This document shows, one piece after another, positions 36,090 to 44,390 of a stretch of DNA of 64,000 nucleotides. Origin of the DNA: G963668605 sp963668605 (lineage in GTDB: Bacteria; Acidobacteriota; Terriglobia; Bryobacterales; Bryobacteraceae); contig OY764903.1 of NCBI GenBank assembly GCA_963668605.1, positions 7,254,001 through 7,318,000 of the forward strand, given 5' to 3'. A model generated the notes under the pieces. The model was not told the DNA's origin, made no database searches, and saw only the letters and a list, made by a program, of their open reading frames with translations. A program made the translations under genes and the position numbers. How positions within the stretch are numbered: the first letter of the stretch is position 1; each line of letters begins with the position of its first letter.

Positions 36090-36872
36090 TCAGCGCGCAA
36101 ATTCCAGCACGGTCTTTCCGCTGGGCTCGTCGAAGATAACCGTCGTCGATGACGAAGAGACATGCGAAGTGCGCCTCAGCGCATCAAGGAACTTCGTCTC
36201 CAGATTCATCAATTCGACGGGTCCGGATTTCTTTGTCGCCATGAAGCCGGGCGCTTTCCACGATACCCTGCCGTCGCTCTGAATTTCGGCCTGGCCGGAG
36301 TAGTTGTTCACTGCTGCGAATCCGCTCACGCGGTTTTCGTCGCCGATCGAGAGCGTCAGCGCCGGCGTTTCCGGAAGCGTTACGCGATTGCCGTCGAGCA
36401 CAAAACGCTTCAGCCGGAACTCCCCCGTGCGGACGCTGTCGCCGGACTGCACCAGCCGGCTGGTATCGATGCGGAGATTGAGACGAGGCGTTTTCGCCGC
36501 GTCATATTGACTGAGCTTCTTGATCCCGGAAACCGCAGTCTTATACGCCGCACTGACCTCGTAGTCCGCGCTGCGGCTGGTGTCTTCGAAGTGGTACTTT
36601 CCGTCGGCCGCAGTGGTCCGCGAGCGCTTCGCCTGACTCCTGAGGTTCTTGATGGAGACGATCGCGCCGGAGAGAGGTTGGCCCTTCTCATCCGTCACCA
36701 CGCCCATCAGCGTGCGTCCATTCGGATCTTCTTTTTCCTTGTTGGACGCATCCCCTTTGAAGTACGGCATCTCATCCTGCCGCCTATCGGAGGGTGTGGT
36801 CACCTGCGCGGCGAGCGGCGTCGAGAGCACAGTGGAGAGGATCGCAAGAAGGAGCAAACTGAATATCTGCAT
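36090..36872 (-). CDS. Secreted protein with carboxypeptidase-regulatory and META domains
   Basis: The ATG at 36872 (260 residues) has GGAAG 5 bp upstream. Signal peptide (1-23, ending LAAQ). Residues about 55-140 form a carboxypeptidase-regulatory-like beta-sandwich (LMGVVTDEKGQPLSGAIVSI). The C-terminal part (about 155-258) looks like a META/HslJ domain: LKRFVLDGNRV, ENRVSGFAAVNNYSG and the final SGKTVLEFA strand. META domains occur in secreted or lipid-anchored proteins of uncertain role. It is the last gene of the sulfatase operon (48 bp after the preceding stop). I would treat it as a binding accessory protein; the META call is by eye. Confidence 0.7.
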   Translation of the reverse strand: MQIFSLLLLAILSTVLSTPLAAQVTTPSDRRQDEMPYFKGDASNKEKEDPNGRTLMGVVTDEKGQPLSGAIVSIKNLRSQAKRSRTTAADGKYHFEDTSRSADYEVSAAYKTAVSGIKKLSQYDAAKTPRLNLRIDTSRLVQSGDSVRTGEFRLKRFVLDGNRVTLPETPALTLSIGDENRVSGFAAVNNYSGQAEIQSDGRVSWKAPGFMATKKSGPVELMNLETKFLDALRRTSHVSSSSTTVIFDEPSGKTVLEFAR

Positions 36873-36920
36873 GGCTTCTTCCATTGTGCCAAAACAATGT
36901 CCCAAAAGCGCATTCGGCGG

Positions 36921-38360
36921 CTACGCCGGCGGGGTCGCCGCTTCAGCTCCGCTGAGCCCCTGATCGGCCTTGGCCGGATCATAGCCGGGATTGATCTTCG
37001 TCTCCGACGCGTTGACCGCTTTGCGCCACTGCTTCAATAGCCCATGCAGTTCGGCCGCAATTTTCGGTTCGCGCCGCACAAGATTGCGCCTCTCGCCGAT
37101 GTCATCCTTCAGGTTGAAGAGTTCCAGCCGGTTGTCTTCATAGAATTCGATGAGCTTCCAATCACCCTTGCGCACGGCGCCGCCGGGAGGGCCCCCCTGG
37201 TTGCTGTAGTGCGGATAATGCCAGAAAATCGCCTCGCGTTTCGGCACGCTCTTTCCGTGCAAGAGTGCCGCGAAACTGACGCCGTCGATGCCGCTTGGAG
37301 GCCGTCCGCCGGCGGCTTCGACGATGGTCGGCAGGTAGTCGATGCTGCACACCGGCGCGTCGTACACCGAGCCTGGCTTCGTAACGCCGGGCCAGTGGAC
37401 CAGCAATGGTTCGCGGATGCCGCCTTCGTACAGGTGGCCTTTGCCGGCGCGCAACGGGCTGTTGTCCGTTACCGGGAGTTTCGATTTGCCTTCGTAGCGC
37501 AGGCCGCCGTTGTCGGACGTAACGAACAGAATCGTGTTGTCCGCGATCTTGAGTTGCTCGAGTTTGGCGCGGATGCGGCCGAGAGCGATGTCGAAGCTCT
37601 CCACCATGGCCGCGTAAACCGGGTTCGGCAACGGCTTGCCGCCATTCTTCTTGCGGTATTTCTCAATGGCGGCCTCGCGCGCCTGCAATGGAAGATGGAC
37701 CGTGAATTCTGGCAGGTAAATAAAGAACGGACCCTGCCGGGCGGACTCTTCGATGAACTTCTCGGCTGCCTCGGTCAGTTTCTCCGTCAGGTAGTCGTCC
37801 TTCGTGCCGCCCTTCAGATTCGGCAGATCGAACGGACCGAAATATGAGGCAGGCGATCCGCGATGTGTGCCGGCGACGTTCAGATCGAAGCCCTGTTTAT
37901 CGGGCAGGAAGCCTTCGCCTCCCAGATGCCACTTGCCGATGCTGGCCGTGCGGTAGCCGAGCGGCTTGAGCGCCTCGGCGACCGTGGTCTCGCTCAAGGG
38001 TAGTTGCAATTCGAAAGCGGGCGTCAGCAACTTCGCCGTCGGCCATTGCGGGCGGCCGGCGATCCAGTCTGTGATGTGCAAGCGCGCGGGATACTTGCCG
38101 GTGACGATGCTGGCGCGCGTCGGAGAACACACCGGACAGGCCGCGTAGGCGTTGGTGAATCTCACGCCGTCCTTGGCAAGGCGGTCGAGATTCGGCGTCT
38201 CATGGAACTTGTTGCCGTAACAGCCGAAGTCGCTCCAGCCAAGATCGTCGAGCAGCAGAAAGATAATGTTCGGGCGTTTCGCGGGCGCCGCGAAGGCCAA
38301 CGCGCTGCCGCCCAAAGCCGCCATGAACTGCCGTCGTGTAGCGCCGTTTGCCGCTTTCAT
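36921..38360 (-). CDS. Sulfatase (Cys-type, CSPTR), exported
   Basis: 479 residues. Twin-arginine leader GATRRQFMAALGGSALAF, catalytic start NIIFLLLDDLGWSDFGCYG (about 31-49), modification motif C78-S-P-T-R, then IGKWHLGG and SDNGGLRYEG. The C-terminal subdomain has the typical GDWKLIEFYEDNRLELFNL. It belongs to the arylsulfatase A/GalNAc-sulfatase side of the S1 family. It overlaps the stop of the preceding sulfatase by 4 bases (ATGA), so the two are translated together. The C-terminal extension of about 20 residues (PGYDPAKADQGL) is unusual but short. Confidence 0.92.
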   Translation of the reverse strand: MKAANGATRRQFMAALGGSALAFAAPAKRPNIIFLLLDDLGWSDFGCYGNKFHETPNLDRLAKDGVRFTNAYAACPVCSPTRASIVTGKYPARLHITDWIAGRPQWPTAKLLTPAFELQLPLSETTVAEALKPLGYRTASIGKWHLGGEGFLPDKQGFDLNVAGTHRGSPASYFGPFDLPNLKGGTKDDYLTEKLTEAAEKFIEESARQGPFFIYLPEFTVHLPLQAREAAIEKYRKKNGGKPLPNPVYAAMVESFDIALGRIRAKLEQLKIADNTILFVTSDNGGLRYEGKSKLPVTDNSPLRAGKGHLYEGGIREPLLVHWPGVTKPGSVYDAPVCSIDYLPTIVEAAGGRPPSGIDGVSFAALLHGKSVPKREAIFWHYPHYSNQGGPPGGAVRKGDWKLIEFYEDNRLELFNLKDDIGERRNLVRREPKIAAELHGLLKQWRKAVNASETKINPGYDPAKADQGLSGAEAATPPA

Positions 38361-39910
38361 TTTTTGCGCACAGCTTCCTTCATTTCCAGGCCAGTCTCAT
38401 AGATCAGTTGGCGAGGTTCGTAGCCGTCGTTTTCGCGCTGCCGCGTCATGCCGGCGCCTCCCCAGGTCGCGGGCTGATCGGGACGCCACGGCCGCCGTTC
38501 CCAATAGTAGCCGCGGAACGGATCGCGCGTGTTGTTCATCCACGCAATCAACTGGTCGTGGAGAGCATTGCGTTTCGCAGCGTGCGCGGGCGAATCGATC
38601 AGGTTCTTCATCTCGTTCGGGTCGGCTTCGAGATCATAGAACTCGTCGGTGCACAGCAGGTTCACCGTCAACTTGAAGCGGCCGTCGAAGGCGCAGCGCA
38701 TCGGTTGGAATGCCCCGAAGCCGTCATGATCCACTTCGTAGCGTCCGAATTCTGTGAAAACCGCGTCGTTGACGCGCTTCTTTGGATCCTCGAACGCCGC
38801 CAGAATGCTGCGGCCTTCCAACGTCTTCGGCACGGGCACGCCGAACGATTCCATCAGAGTCGGCACAAGGTTGATATGCGAGACGGGATGCGGGCAGACC
38901 GACTTTGCCGGCGTATGGCCGGGCCAGCGCACTAGGAACGGAATCCGCGTGATCTCGTCGTACATCGCCGGTCCCTTATTGCCGAGGCGGTGCGATCCGA
39001 GAAAATCGCCGTGGTCGGATGTGTAGATTTGCAGCGCGTCCGGCGTGTACTGTTCGATGGCGTCGAGCACGCGCCCGATCTCAGCATCCACGAATGTGTG
39101 GCAGCCGAAGTAGTCGGCGCTCTTGAGTTGCGATGCCGGGTTCTTCACGCTGGCGGCCCAGATGTGCTGATGCTCGGGCTTGCCGGCGAGTGTGTCGTCG
39201 ACATTCTCGTTCTTCGGAAACACATAGTCCTTGTACATTTCCGAGTAAGGCTTCGGGCACACGAACGGGCCGTGGGGTTCGTCGTAAGAGACCACAAGCA
39301 GGAAGTCTTCTTTGCCGTGCCGCTTCAGAAAATCGATGGCGCGATTGGAGCACTTGTGCGCATAGGTGAACTCGGCGGTAAGTTTCGGATCGCGATTGGT
39401 CTCCTGATTACGGCTGCGCACGCGGTCCTCGGGTGTGAGTTCGTCCAGGTAGTTGCGCCCGTCGAACCAGAACTTCTTGTCCCAACCGTTCGGGCAGCGG
39501 CCCGTCCCGAAGTAGTCCGCGCCATCCAGATGCCACTTGCCGATGTACGCCGTGTGGATGCCCTTGTCGCTCAAACGCTCGCCGACGGTGTGTACCGTTT
39601 GCCCGAGCGGCAGGCTGTTGGACCACATTCCATTGGTATGCGGATACGAGCCCGTAAAAAGCGCGGAGCGCGCCGGCGAGCAAACCGGTTGGCACGTATA
39701 AGCGCGGTCGAAGCGGATGCCGCCTTCGGCCATGCGATCGAGATTGGGCGTCTTGAGTCCGGTCCGCCGGTAGCAATTCAACATGTCCCAGCGCGTCGTG
39801 TCGGTCATGATCACAATGGCGCGCCGGGGTTTGGCCTGTGCGGAAGAGATGGCTGAACCGGCCGCGGCTTGTGCGATGGCAGCGCTCCGCAGGAAGGTGC
39901 GTCTGTTCAT
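38357..39910 (-). CDS. Sulfatase (Cys-type, CSPAR), exported
   Basis: 517 residues. Leader MNRRTFLRSAAIAQAAAGSA with twin arginine, catalytic start AIVIMTDTTRWDMLNCY, motif C77-S-P-A-R, IGKWHLDGADYFG, SDHGDFLGSHRLGNKG. The DTTRWD start and the large size resemble heparan/choline-sulfatase-like subgroups, but I cannot fix the substrate. It overlaps both neighbours by ATGA (39907-39910 with the glycosidase and 38357-38360 with the next sulfatase), which makes equal expression likely. Confidence 0.92.
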   Translation of the reverse strand: MNRRTFLRSAAIAQAAAGSAISSAQAKPRRAIVIMTDTTRWDMLNCYRRTGLKTPNLDRMAEGGIRFDRAYTCQPVCSPARSALFTGSYPHTNGMWSNSLPLGQTVHTVGERLSDKGIHTAYIGKWHLDGADYFGTGRCPNGWDKKFWFDGRNYLDELTPEDRVRSRNQETNRDPKLTAEFTYAHKCSNRAIDFLKRHGKEDFLLVVSYDEPHGPFVCPKPYSEMYKDYVFPKNENVDDTLAGKPEHQHIWAASVKNPASQLKSADYFGCHTFVDAEIGRVLDAIEQYTPDALQIYTSDHGDFLGSHRLGNKGPAMYDEITRIPFLVRWPGHTPAKSVCPHPVSHINLVPTLMESFGVPVPKTLEGRSILAAFEDPKKRVNDAVFTEFGRYEVDHDGFGAFQPMRCAFDGRFKLTVNLLCTDEFYDLEADPNEMKNLIDSPAHAAKRNALHDQLIAWMNNTRDPFRGYYWERRPWRPDQPATWGGAGMTRQRENDGYEPRQLIYETGLEMKEAVRKK

Positions 39911-41019
39911 TTCGGTCCTTTCGCACCAGTCAGCCGCCGGATCAGGTCGATCTCGTTCGCACGGTAGGGCTTGCCATCGGTGTGGAAAACTTCGTGAAAC
40001 CAGATGGCCGGCTCACGATCCGTGTAGGGCTTTTTCCAGGAATCCCACGGCAGAAAAGTTTGTGTCTTGCCCGCGACTAGGCCCCAGTTGATAGCCGCGA
40101 CTTTGTGTTTCTTCGCGACAGGCAAGGAGCCCTCAAAGGTGCTCTTGTTTCCGCGCGCCATATACTCCGTGCAAAGAATCGGGCGGTGCAACGGGAGCAG
40201 CCACTGGATGCGCTTCTCGAATTCCGCCGCGTCATCGTAGTTGTGGAACGAGATCACATCGGAGAGTTCCAGTTGCACTTTGTCCATCGGGCTCCACTTG
40301 GCCGCCGAGGACCAGTCGCCCCGCCAGACGCCGGACGTGAGCGGTTGCGCCGGATGCGCCGCCCGTGCCCACGCGAACGCCTTCGGCAGCAGCGCCAAAA
40401 CGAGAGCTACCTTGTTTGCGGGTTCGCTCTTGCTGTAGCTGCTGTCGTTCGTGTTGTCTGGTTCATTCCAGATGTCCCAGGCCAGGATGCGCTTGTCGTT
40501 CGCGAAGGCGCCGACCACACCCTTCACATAAGCCTCCAGGCGTGCGGCCTGCTTCGGATCTTTCAGCGCGGCGGCGCCGGGACTCTGCATCCAGCCGGAA
40601 TTATGCACGCCGGGTTTCGGCGCGCGCTGCTTGCCGGGCTTTGGAAACGGGTCCCAGCAGGAATCGAAAAGCACGAACATCGGCTTGATCTTGTGCTTTT
40701 CGGCGATCTGCAGGAACGTGTCGATGCGCTGCCGGAAGCTGGCGGGATCCTGTTGCCACGGCAGGTCGTGCAGGAAGACGCGCATCGTATTCATGCCGAT
40801 GCCCTGCGCCCAACCTAATTCGAGGTCGATCCGTTTCGCATCGAAAGTATCGGCCTGCCACATTTCCAGCTCGTTGATCGCGCTGGCCGGGATGTAGTTG
40901 CTGCCGACGAGCCAAGGTTGTTGCGCGTACCAATCGTTGGCAGCCTTTTCGGTCCAGCGCGTTTGCGCCGCGGCCGGGATACATGCCAACAAAGCGAGAA
41001 CCGGAATCAAAGATTTCAT
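39907..41019 (-). CDS. Secreted glycoside hydrolase, clan GH-A (GH5-like)
   Basis: The ATG at 41019 (370 residues) is chosen because it starts a clear signal peptide (MKSLIPVLALLACIPAAAQ) and gives an ATGA overlap with the upstream sulfatase; the longer frame is only a shadow of that gene. Barrel blocks are VGSNYIPASAINELEMW, GMNTMRVFLHDLPWQ and FVLFDSCWDPFPKPG. Acid/base E186 in DIWNEPDN and nucleophile E285 in CTEYMARG are about 100 residues apart, as in retaining GH-A enzymes. Relatives are often labelled cellulase or 1,4-beta-xylanase without proof. Sitting among four sulfatases it probably cleaves a desulfated backbone or side chain. Confidence 0.85.
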   Translation of the reverse strand: MKSLIPVLALLACIPAAAQTRWTEKAANDWYAQQPWLVGSNYIPASAINELEMWQADTFDAKRIDLELGWAQGIGMNTMRVFLHDLPWQQDPASFRQRIDTFLQIAEKHKIKPMFVLFDSCWDPFPKPGKQRAPKPGVHNSGWMQSPGAAALKDPKQAARLEAYVKGVVGAFANDKRILAWDIWNEPDNTNDSSYSKSEPANKVALVLALLPKAFAWARAAHPAQPLTSGVWRGDWSSAAKWSPMDKVQLELSDVISFHNYDDAAEFEKRIQWLLPLHRPILCTEYMARGNKSTFEGSLPVAKKHKVAAINWGLVAGKTQTFLPWDSWKKPYTDREPAIWFHEVFHTDGKPYRANEIDLIRRLTGAKGPK

Positions 41020-42464
41020 ACCGCTTGTGCGCCTCTTGTCTTTAGAATCTGGTGAAGCTGTTTCTGGAGTCCGCTTTTTATCGTGCTGGATTGTGGGTCT
41101 TTGGCCAGGTTGTGCATCTCCCGGCGGTCCTTGTCGTAATCGTACAGCTCTTCGCCGAGTTTGCCGCCTTCGCCCCACTGCGTATAGCGGTAGCGTTCCG
41201 TTCTCAGCGAATAGCCGCGGACGCCGTCCTTGGCGTTCTTCGCGCGATGGACCTGCGTAATGGCGGGCTTGTCCCAGGCGGCATCGGCCTTGGCCAGCAG
41301 GGGAGCGAGACTGCGCCCGTGCAGATTGGCCGGCGCACCTTGCAGTCCGCACAGGCTGGCGAGCGTAGGATAGATATCGAGCAGTTCCACTGTCCGGCGG
41401 CAAGCTCGCCCACGGGCCGCGACGCCGGCTCCGCCGATCAGAAGCGGAATACGCGCCGCGGGTTCGAAAACGGCCTGCTTCATCCACTGGCCGTGCTCGC
41501 CGAGGTGATAGCCGTTGTCGCCCCAAAATACGATCGTCGTATCCTGAGTCAGGCCCAGGCGATCGAGCGCGTCGAGCAGTTTACCCACTTGGGCATCCAT
41601 GAATGTGATCGATGCGTAGTAGGCGCGGATCGCTTCGCGGCGCTGCAAAACGCTCATGCCCCAGTTCGAGGGCTTCGTGAAATAGGCCCACTCCGGGGCG
41701 ATGCTCATTTCACTTTCATCGAATGGCGGAGCCTGAATTTTCTCCAGCGGATACATGTCAAAGTACTTGGATGGCGCGATCCAGGGCACGTGCGGACGAT
41801 AGAATCCCGCGCCGAGGAAGAAGGGCTCGTTGCGATGCTCTTCCATCATCTTGATCACTTCCGCAGCGACGATGGCGTCGGTGTGCTCTTCATCCTTGGC
41901 GTCGGAGGAGTGGAAACAGATCGCCGAACCGAGCCCGCGATCCTTCGTGTAATTCGTCAGCAGCGGCTCTTCTTTCGAATGGTCGACGCCATTCGGGTTC
42001 ACGGTCTTGTTCCACGATGGCGGATCGTCGAGGCCGGGGGTGCCGATCTGCCCAGGCACGCCGTAGTGATAAATCTTGCCGGCGCGCGCTGCGAAGTAGC
42101 CGTTCTTCTGGAAGAGCTGCGGGAGCGTGACGACATCCGGCAGTTGCTCCCGGAAGTGGCGGGTCAGGTTGTAGACCGTGGTCGTGTCCGGCGCCAGGCC
42201 CGTCATCAACGAACTGCGTGAGGGGCTGCATAGCGGAAACTGGCAGTACGACTTCTCGAAATATACGCCCGCCTTCGCAATGCGGTCGATGTTCGGCGTG
42301 CGCACGATTGGATGCCCGTAACAACTGAGACAGTTGTTCAGGTCGTCCGATGCGATGAACAGCACGTTGCGCTTGCGCTTCGGTGCGGCCATCAAGGAAG
42401 CGGCCAACGTGGCCGCTCCGGAGGCAAGGAAAGATCTGCGAGTAAAAGAGGTGTGTTCTGTCAT
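41016..42464 (-). CDS. Sulfatase, iduronate-2-sulfatase-like (CSPSR), exported
   Basis: 482 residues. Leader FTRRSFLASGAATLAASL, catalytic start NVLFIASDDLNNCLSCYGHP, modification motif C79-S-P-S-R. The blocks GKIYHYGVPG, FFLGAGFYRPHVPW and FWGDNGYHLGEHGQWMKQ are those of iduronate-2-sulfatase-like enzymes (family S1_7 in my recollection). Related bacterial enzymes act on various 2-O- or other sulfated sugars, not only iduronate. It overlaps the following glycosidase by ATGA and lies 18 bp after the sulfatase-HEAT gene. Confidence 0.92.
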   Translation of the reverse strand: MTEHTSFTRRSFLASGAATLAASLMAAPKRKRNVLFIASDDLNNCLSCYGHPIVRTPNIDRIAKAGVYFEKSYCQFPLCSPSRSSLMTGLAPDTTTVYNLTRHFREQLPDVVTLPQLFQKNGYFAARAGKIYHYGVPGQIGTPGLDDPPSWNKTVNPNGVDHSKEEPLLTNYTKDRGLGSAICFHSSDAKDEEHTDAIVAAEVIKMMEEHRNEPFFLGAGFYRPHVPWIAPSKYFDMYPLEKIQAPPFDESEMSIAPEWAYFTKPSNWGMSVLQRREAIRAYYASITFMDAQVGKLLDALDRLGLTQDTTIVFWGDNGYHLGEHGQWMKQAVFEPAARIPLLIGGAGVAARGRACRRTVELLDIYPTLASLCGLQGAPANLHGRSLAPLLAKADAAWDKPAITQVHRAKNAKDGVRGYSLRTERYRYTQWGEGGKLGEELYDYDKDRREMHNLAKDPQSSTIKSGLQKQLHQILKTRGAQAV

Positions 42465-42482
42465 GGCTGCGGTTCCTTCGGC

Positions 42483-44363
42483 CTAGGCCATGTCCGCGAG
42501 CATTTTGCGGATCAGGCTGCTGCCGTACTTCTGCGTTCTCGGGTCGGCCGTCTTGTCGATTTCCGGCAGCGCCTTGATGGCGTCCTTGAGCGGAAGCAGT
42601 TTCTTGGAGCCCAACGCATCCAGCGAGCCCAGCGCGCTCAATGCTACATAAACCCCATTCTTATCGGCGGGCGCGAGATCCATCAGCACAGACTGCGCTT
42701 TCTTCAGATCCGCTGCGTCGCCGTAACGGCCCAGCGCTTCCGCAGCCGCGATGCGCACGTGCGGCGACGCATCGGAGAGCGCCTTTCCGAGCTGCGCTTT
42801 CGCTGTCTTCACGGCGCCCGCGCCACGCATCAGGATGCCTAGCGCGCCCCAATAGCGCACCGCGGAGTCACCGTCGGTCAGCGCCTGGATCAATCCCGGC
42901 ATTGCCTCCGGCTTGAGCGAAGTCGCCGACTCGGCGGCTGCCATAATGCGCTTCAGCGGATACTTCGCGTCGTTGTGGCCAACTTCGTAAGGTGTAGTGC
43001 CCTTCGCGCGGCTGTGGATTTCAGCCTCAGGCAGGAAGCCCACGTCGCGGATCTTCATGGCCAATTCCTGCTGTGCCGCGCGCATCCGCTTCAATGTTTC
43101 CTGGTGCTCCGGCCGGCCAACCAAATTGTTGACCTCGTCCCGATCGTTTTGCAGATCGTAGAGTTCTTCGGCTGGCTTGGTCTCCCAGAAGTGGCGCTGC
43201 GCGGCGTTGAGCTTGCCTTCGTCGTAGAGCTTTTTCCAAACCCTTGTTGTCGGCGTTTGAAACATGTATTCGATGTACTGCCCGTAGATCTTGTGGGGCA
43301 TGTAGTTGCGGGTGTAGACGTAGCGCTTGTCGCGCACGGAGCGCACCATGTCATAGCGCTCGTCCATCCTGCCGCGGAAGCCGTAGTTGTATGCCCGTTC
43401 GGGCGTGGCGTATTTCCCGAGAAACGCCTGGCCCTGCATATGATCGGGCGGCTTGATGCCGGCCAGGCTGAGTACGGTCGGCGCCAGGTCGACGAAGCCA
43501 ACCAGCCGGTCCGTCTTGCCGCCCTTCCGGAAGCCCGGTCCCGTGAGATGGCTGAACTTCTCCGGGATGTGTACTATGATCGAGACGTTCAAGCCGGAGT
43601 TATACGGCCAGCGCTTGCTGCGCGGCATGCCGGAACCGTGATCGCCATAAAAGAAGACAATCGTGTCGTCGGCCAGTCCGTCTTTGCGCAGGTCCTCCAG
43701 AATCTTGCCTGCCTGGGAGTCCATCGTCGTGATGTTGTCGTAGTTCTGCGCCCAATCGTGCCGCACCTCGGGCGTGTCCGGATGATAGGCCGGGACGCGA
43801 GCTTTCGCCGGGTCGTGGACGAGTGTGTGCGGGCGTTTGCGTATCTGGCTTTCGTGCGTGATCTCCAGGTTGAAGATCGAGAAGAACGGTTGTCCCGGCT
43901 TGCGATTGCGCCAATGGCCCTGGCGGCTCGATTCATCCCAGACGGTTCCGGTATGTTTGAGGTTGTAGTCTTCCTTTGCGTTGTTGGTGGCGTAATAGCC
44001 GGCTTCGCGTAGGTAGCAGGGGTACATCTTCATCCCCGCCGGCAGTTGCGTCATGCTGCGCATATGCTCGCCGCCGGTCGATGGCGGGTACATGCCGCTG
44101 ATAATCGTGGTTCGCGAGGGCGCGCAGACCGGAGCGTTCGACCACGCATTCATGTAAATGCTGCTCGTCGCGGCGAGAGCATCCAGCTTCGGAGTCACCG
44201 AATAGTCGTTGCCGCAGCAGTGCAAATCCGGACCGGTGTCCTCGCAAGTGATCCAGAGGATGTTCGGCTTCGAGCCTTCGGCGGCGTGCGCGAGGGCACC
44301 CGCGCCTAAAGCGCCGGCGAAGCTGCGGCGTGTGAGTCTTGTTGCATTAGTAGAAAGGGACAT
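42483..44363 (-). CDS. Sulfatase (CAPSR) fused to a C-terminal HEAT-repeat domain
   Basis: 626 residues. Twin-arginine leader RLTRRSFAGALGAGALAH; catalytic domain from NILWITCEDTGPDLHCCG; modification motif C80-A-P-S-R; FFYGDHGSGMPRSKRWPYN, as in heparan-N-sulfatase-like enzymes. After the sulfatase ends near residue 470 comes an extra part of about 150 residues made of helical repeats, for example AMPGLIQALTDGDSAVRYWG and SPHVRIAAAEALGRYGDAAD, which is a HEAT domain. It could dock the enzyme to a partner or the cell surface. It heads the run of sulfatase genes, 27 bp after the secreted protein at 44391. Confidence 0.9.
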   Translation of the reverse strand: MSLSTNATRLTRRSFAGALGAGALAHAAEGSKPNILWITCEDTGPDLHCCGNDYSVTPKLDALAATSSIYMNAWSNAPVCAPSRTTIISGMYPPSTGGEHMRSMTQLPAGMKMYPCYLREAGYYATNNAKEDYNLKHTGTVWDESSRQGHWRNRKPGQPFFSIFNLEITHESQIRKRPHTLVHDPAKARVPAYHPDTPEVRHDWAQNYDNITTMDSQAGKILEDLRKDGLADDTIVFFYGDHGSGMPRSKRWPYNSGLNVSIIVHIPEKFSHLTGPGFRKGGKTDRLVGFVDLAPTVLSLAGIKPPDHMQGQAFLGKYATPERAYNYGFRGRMDERYDMVRSVRDKRYVYTRNYMPHKIYGQYIEYMFQTPTTRVWKKLYDEGKLNAAQRHFWETKPAEELYDLQNDRDEVNNLVGRPEHQETLKRMRAAQQELAMKIRDVGFLPEAEIHSRAKGTTPYEVGHNDAKYPLKRIMAAAESATSLKPEAMPGLIQALTDGDSAVRYWGALGILMRGAGAVKTAKAQLGKALSDASPHVRIAAAEALGRYGDAADLKKAQSVLMDLAPADKNGVYVALSALGSLDALGSKKLLPLKDAIKALPEIDKTADPRTQKYGSSLIRKMLADMA

Positions 44364-44390
44364 GATTACCAGTTCTCTCGAACTAGTAGT

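Noticed and set aside
41020..41526. N-terminal extension of the glycosidase frame up to 41526
   Set aside because: These 169 codons lie inside the sulfatase gene at 41016-42464 and read as an Arg-rich shadow; the signal peptide starts at 41019.
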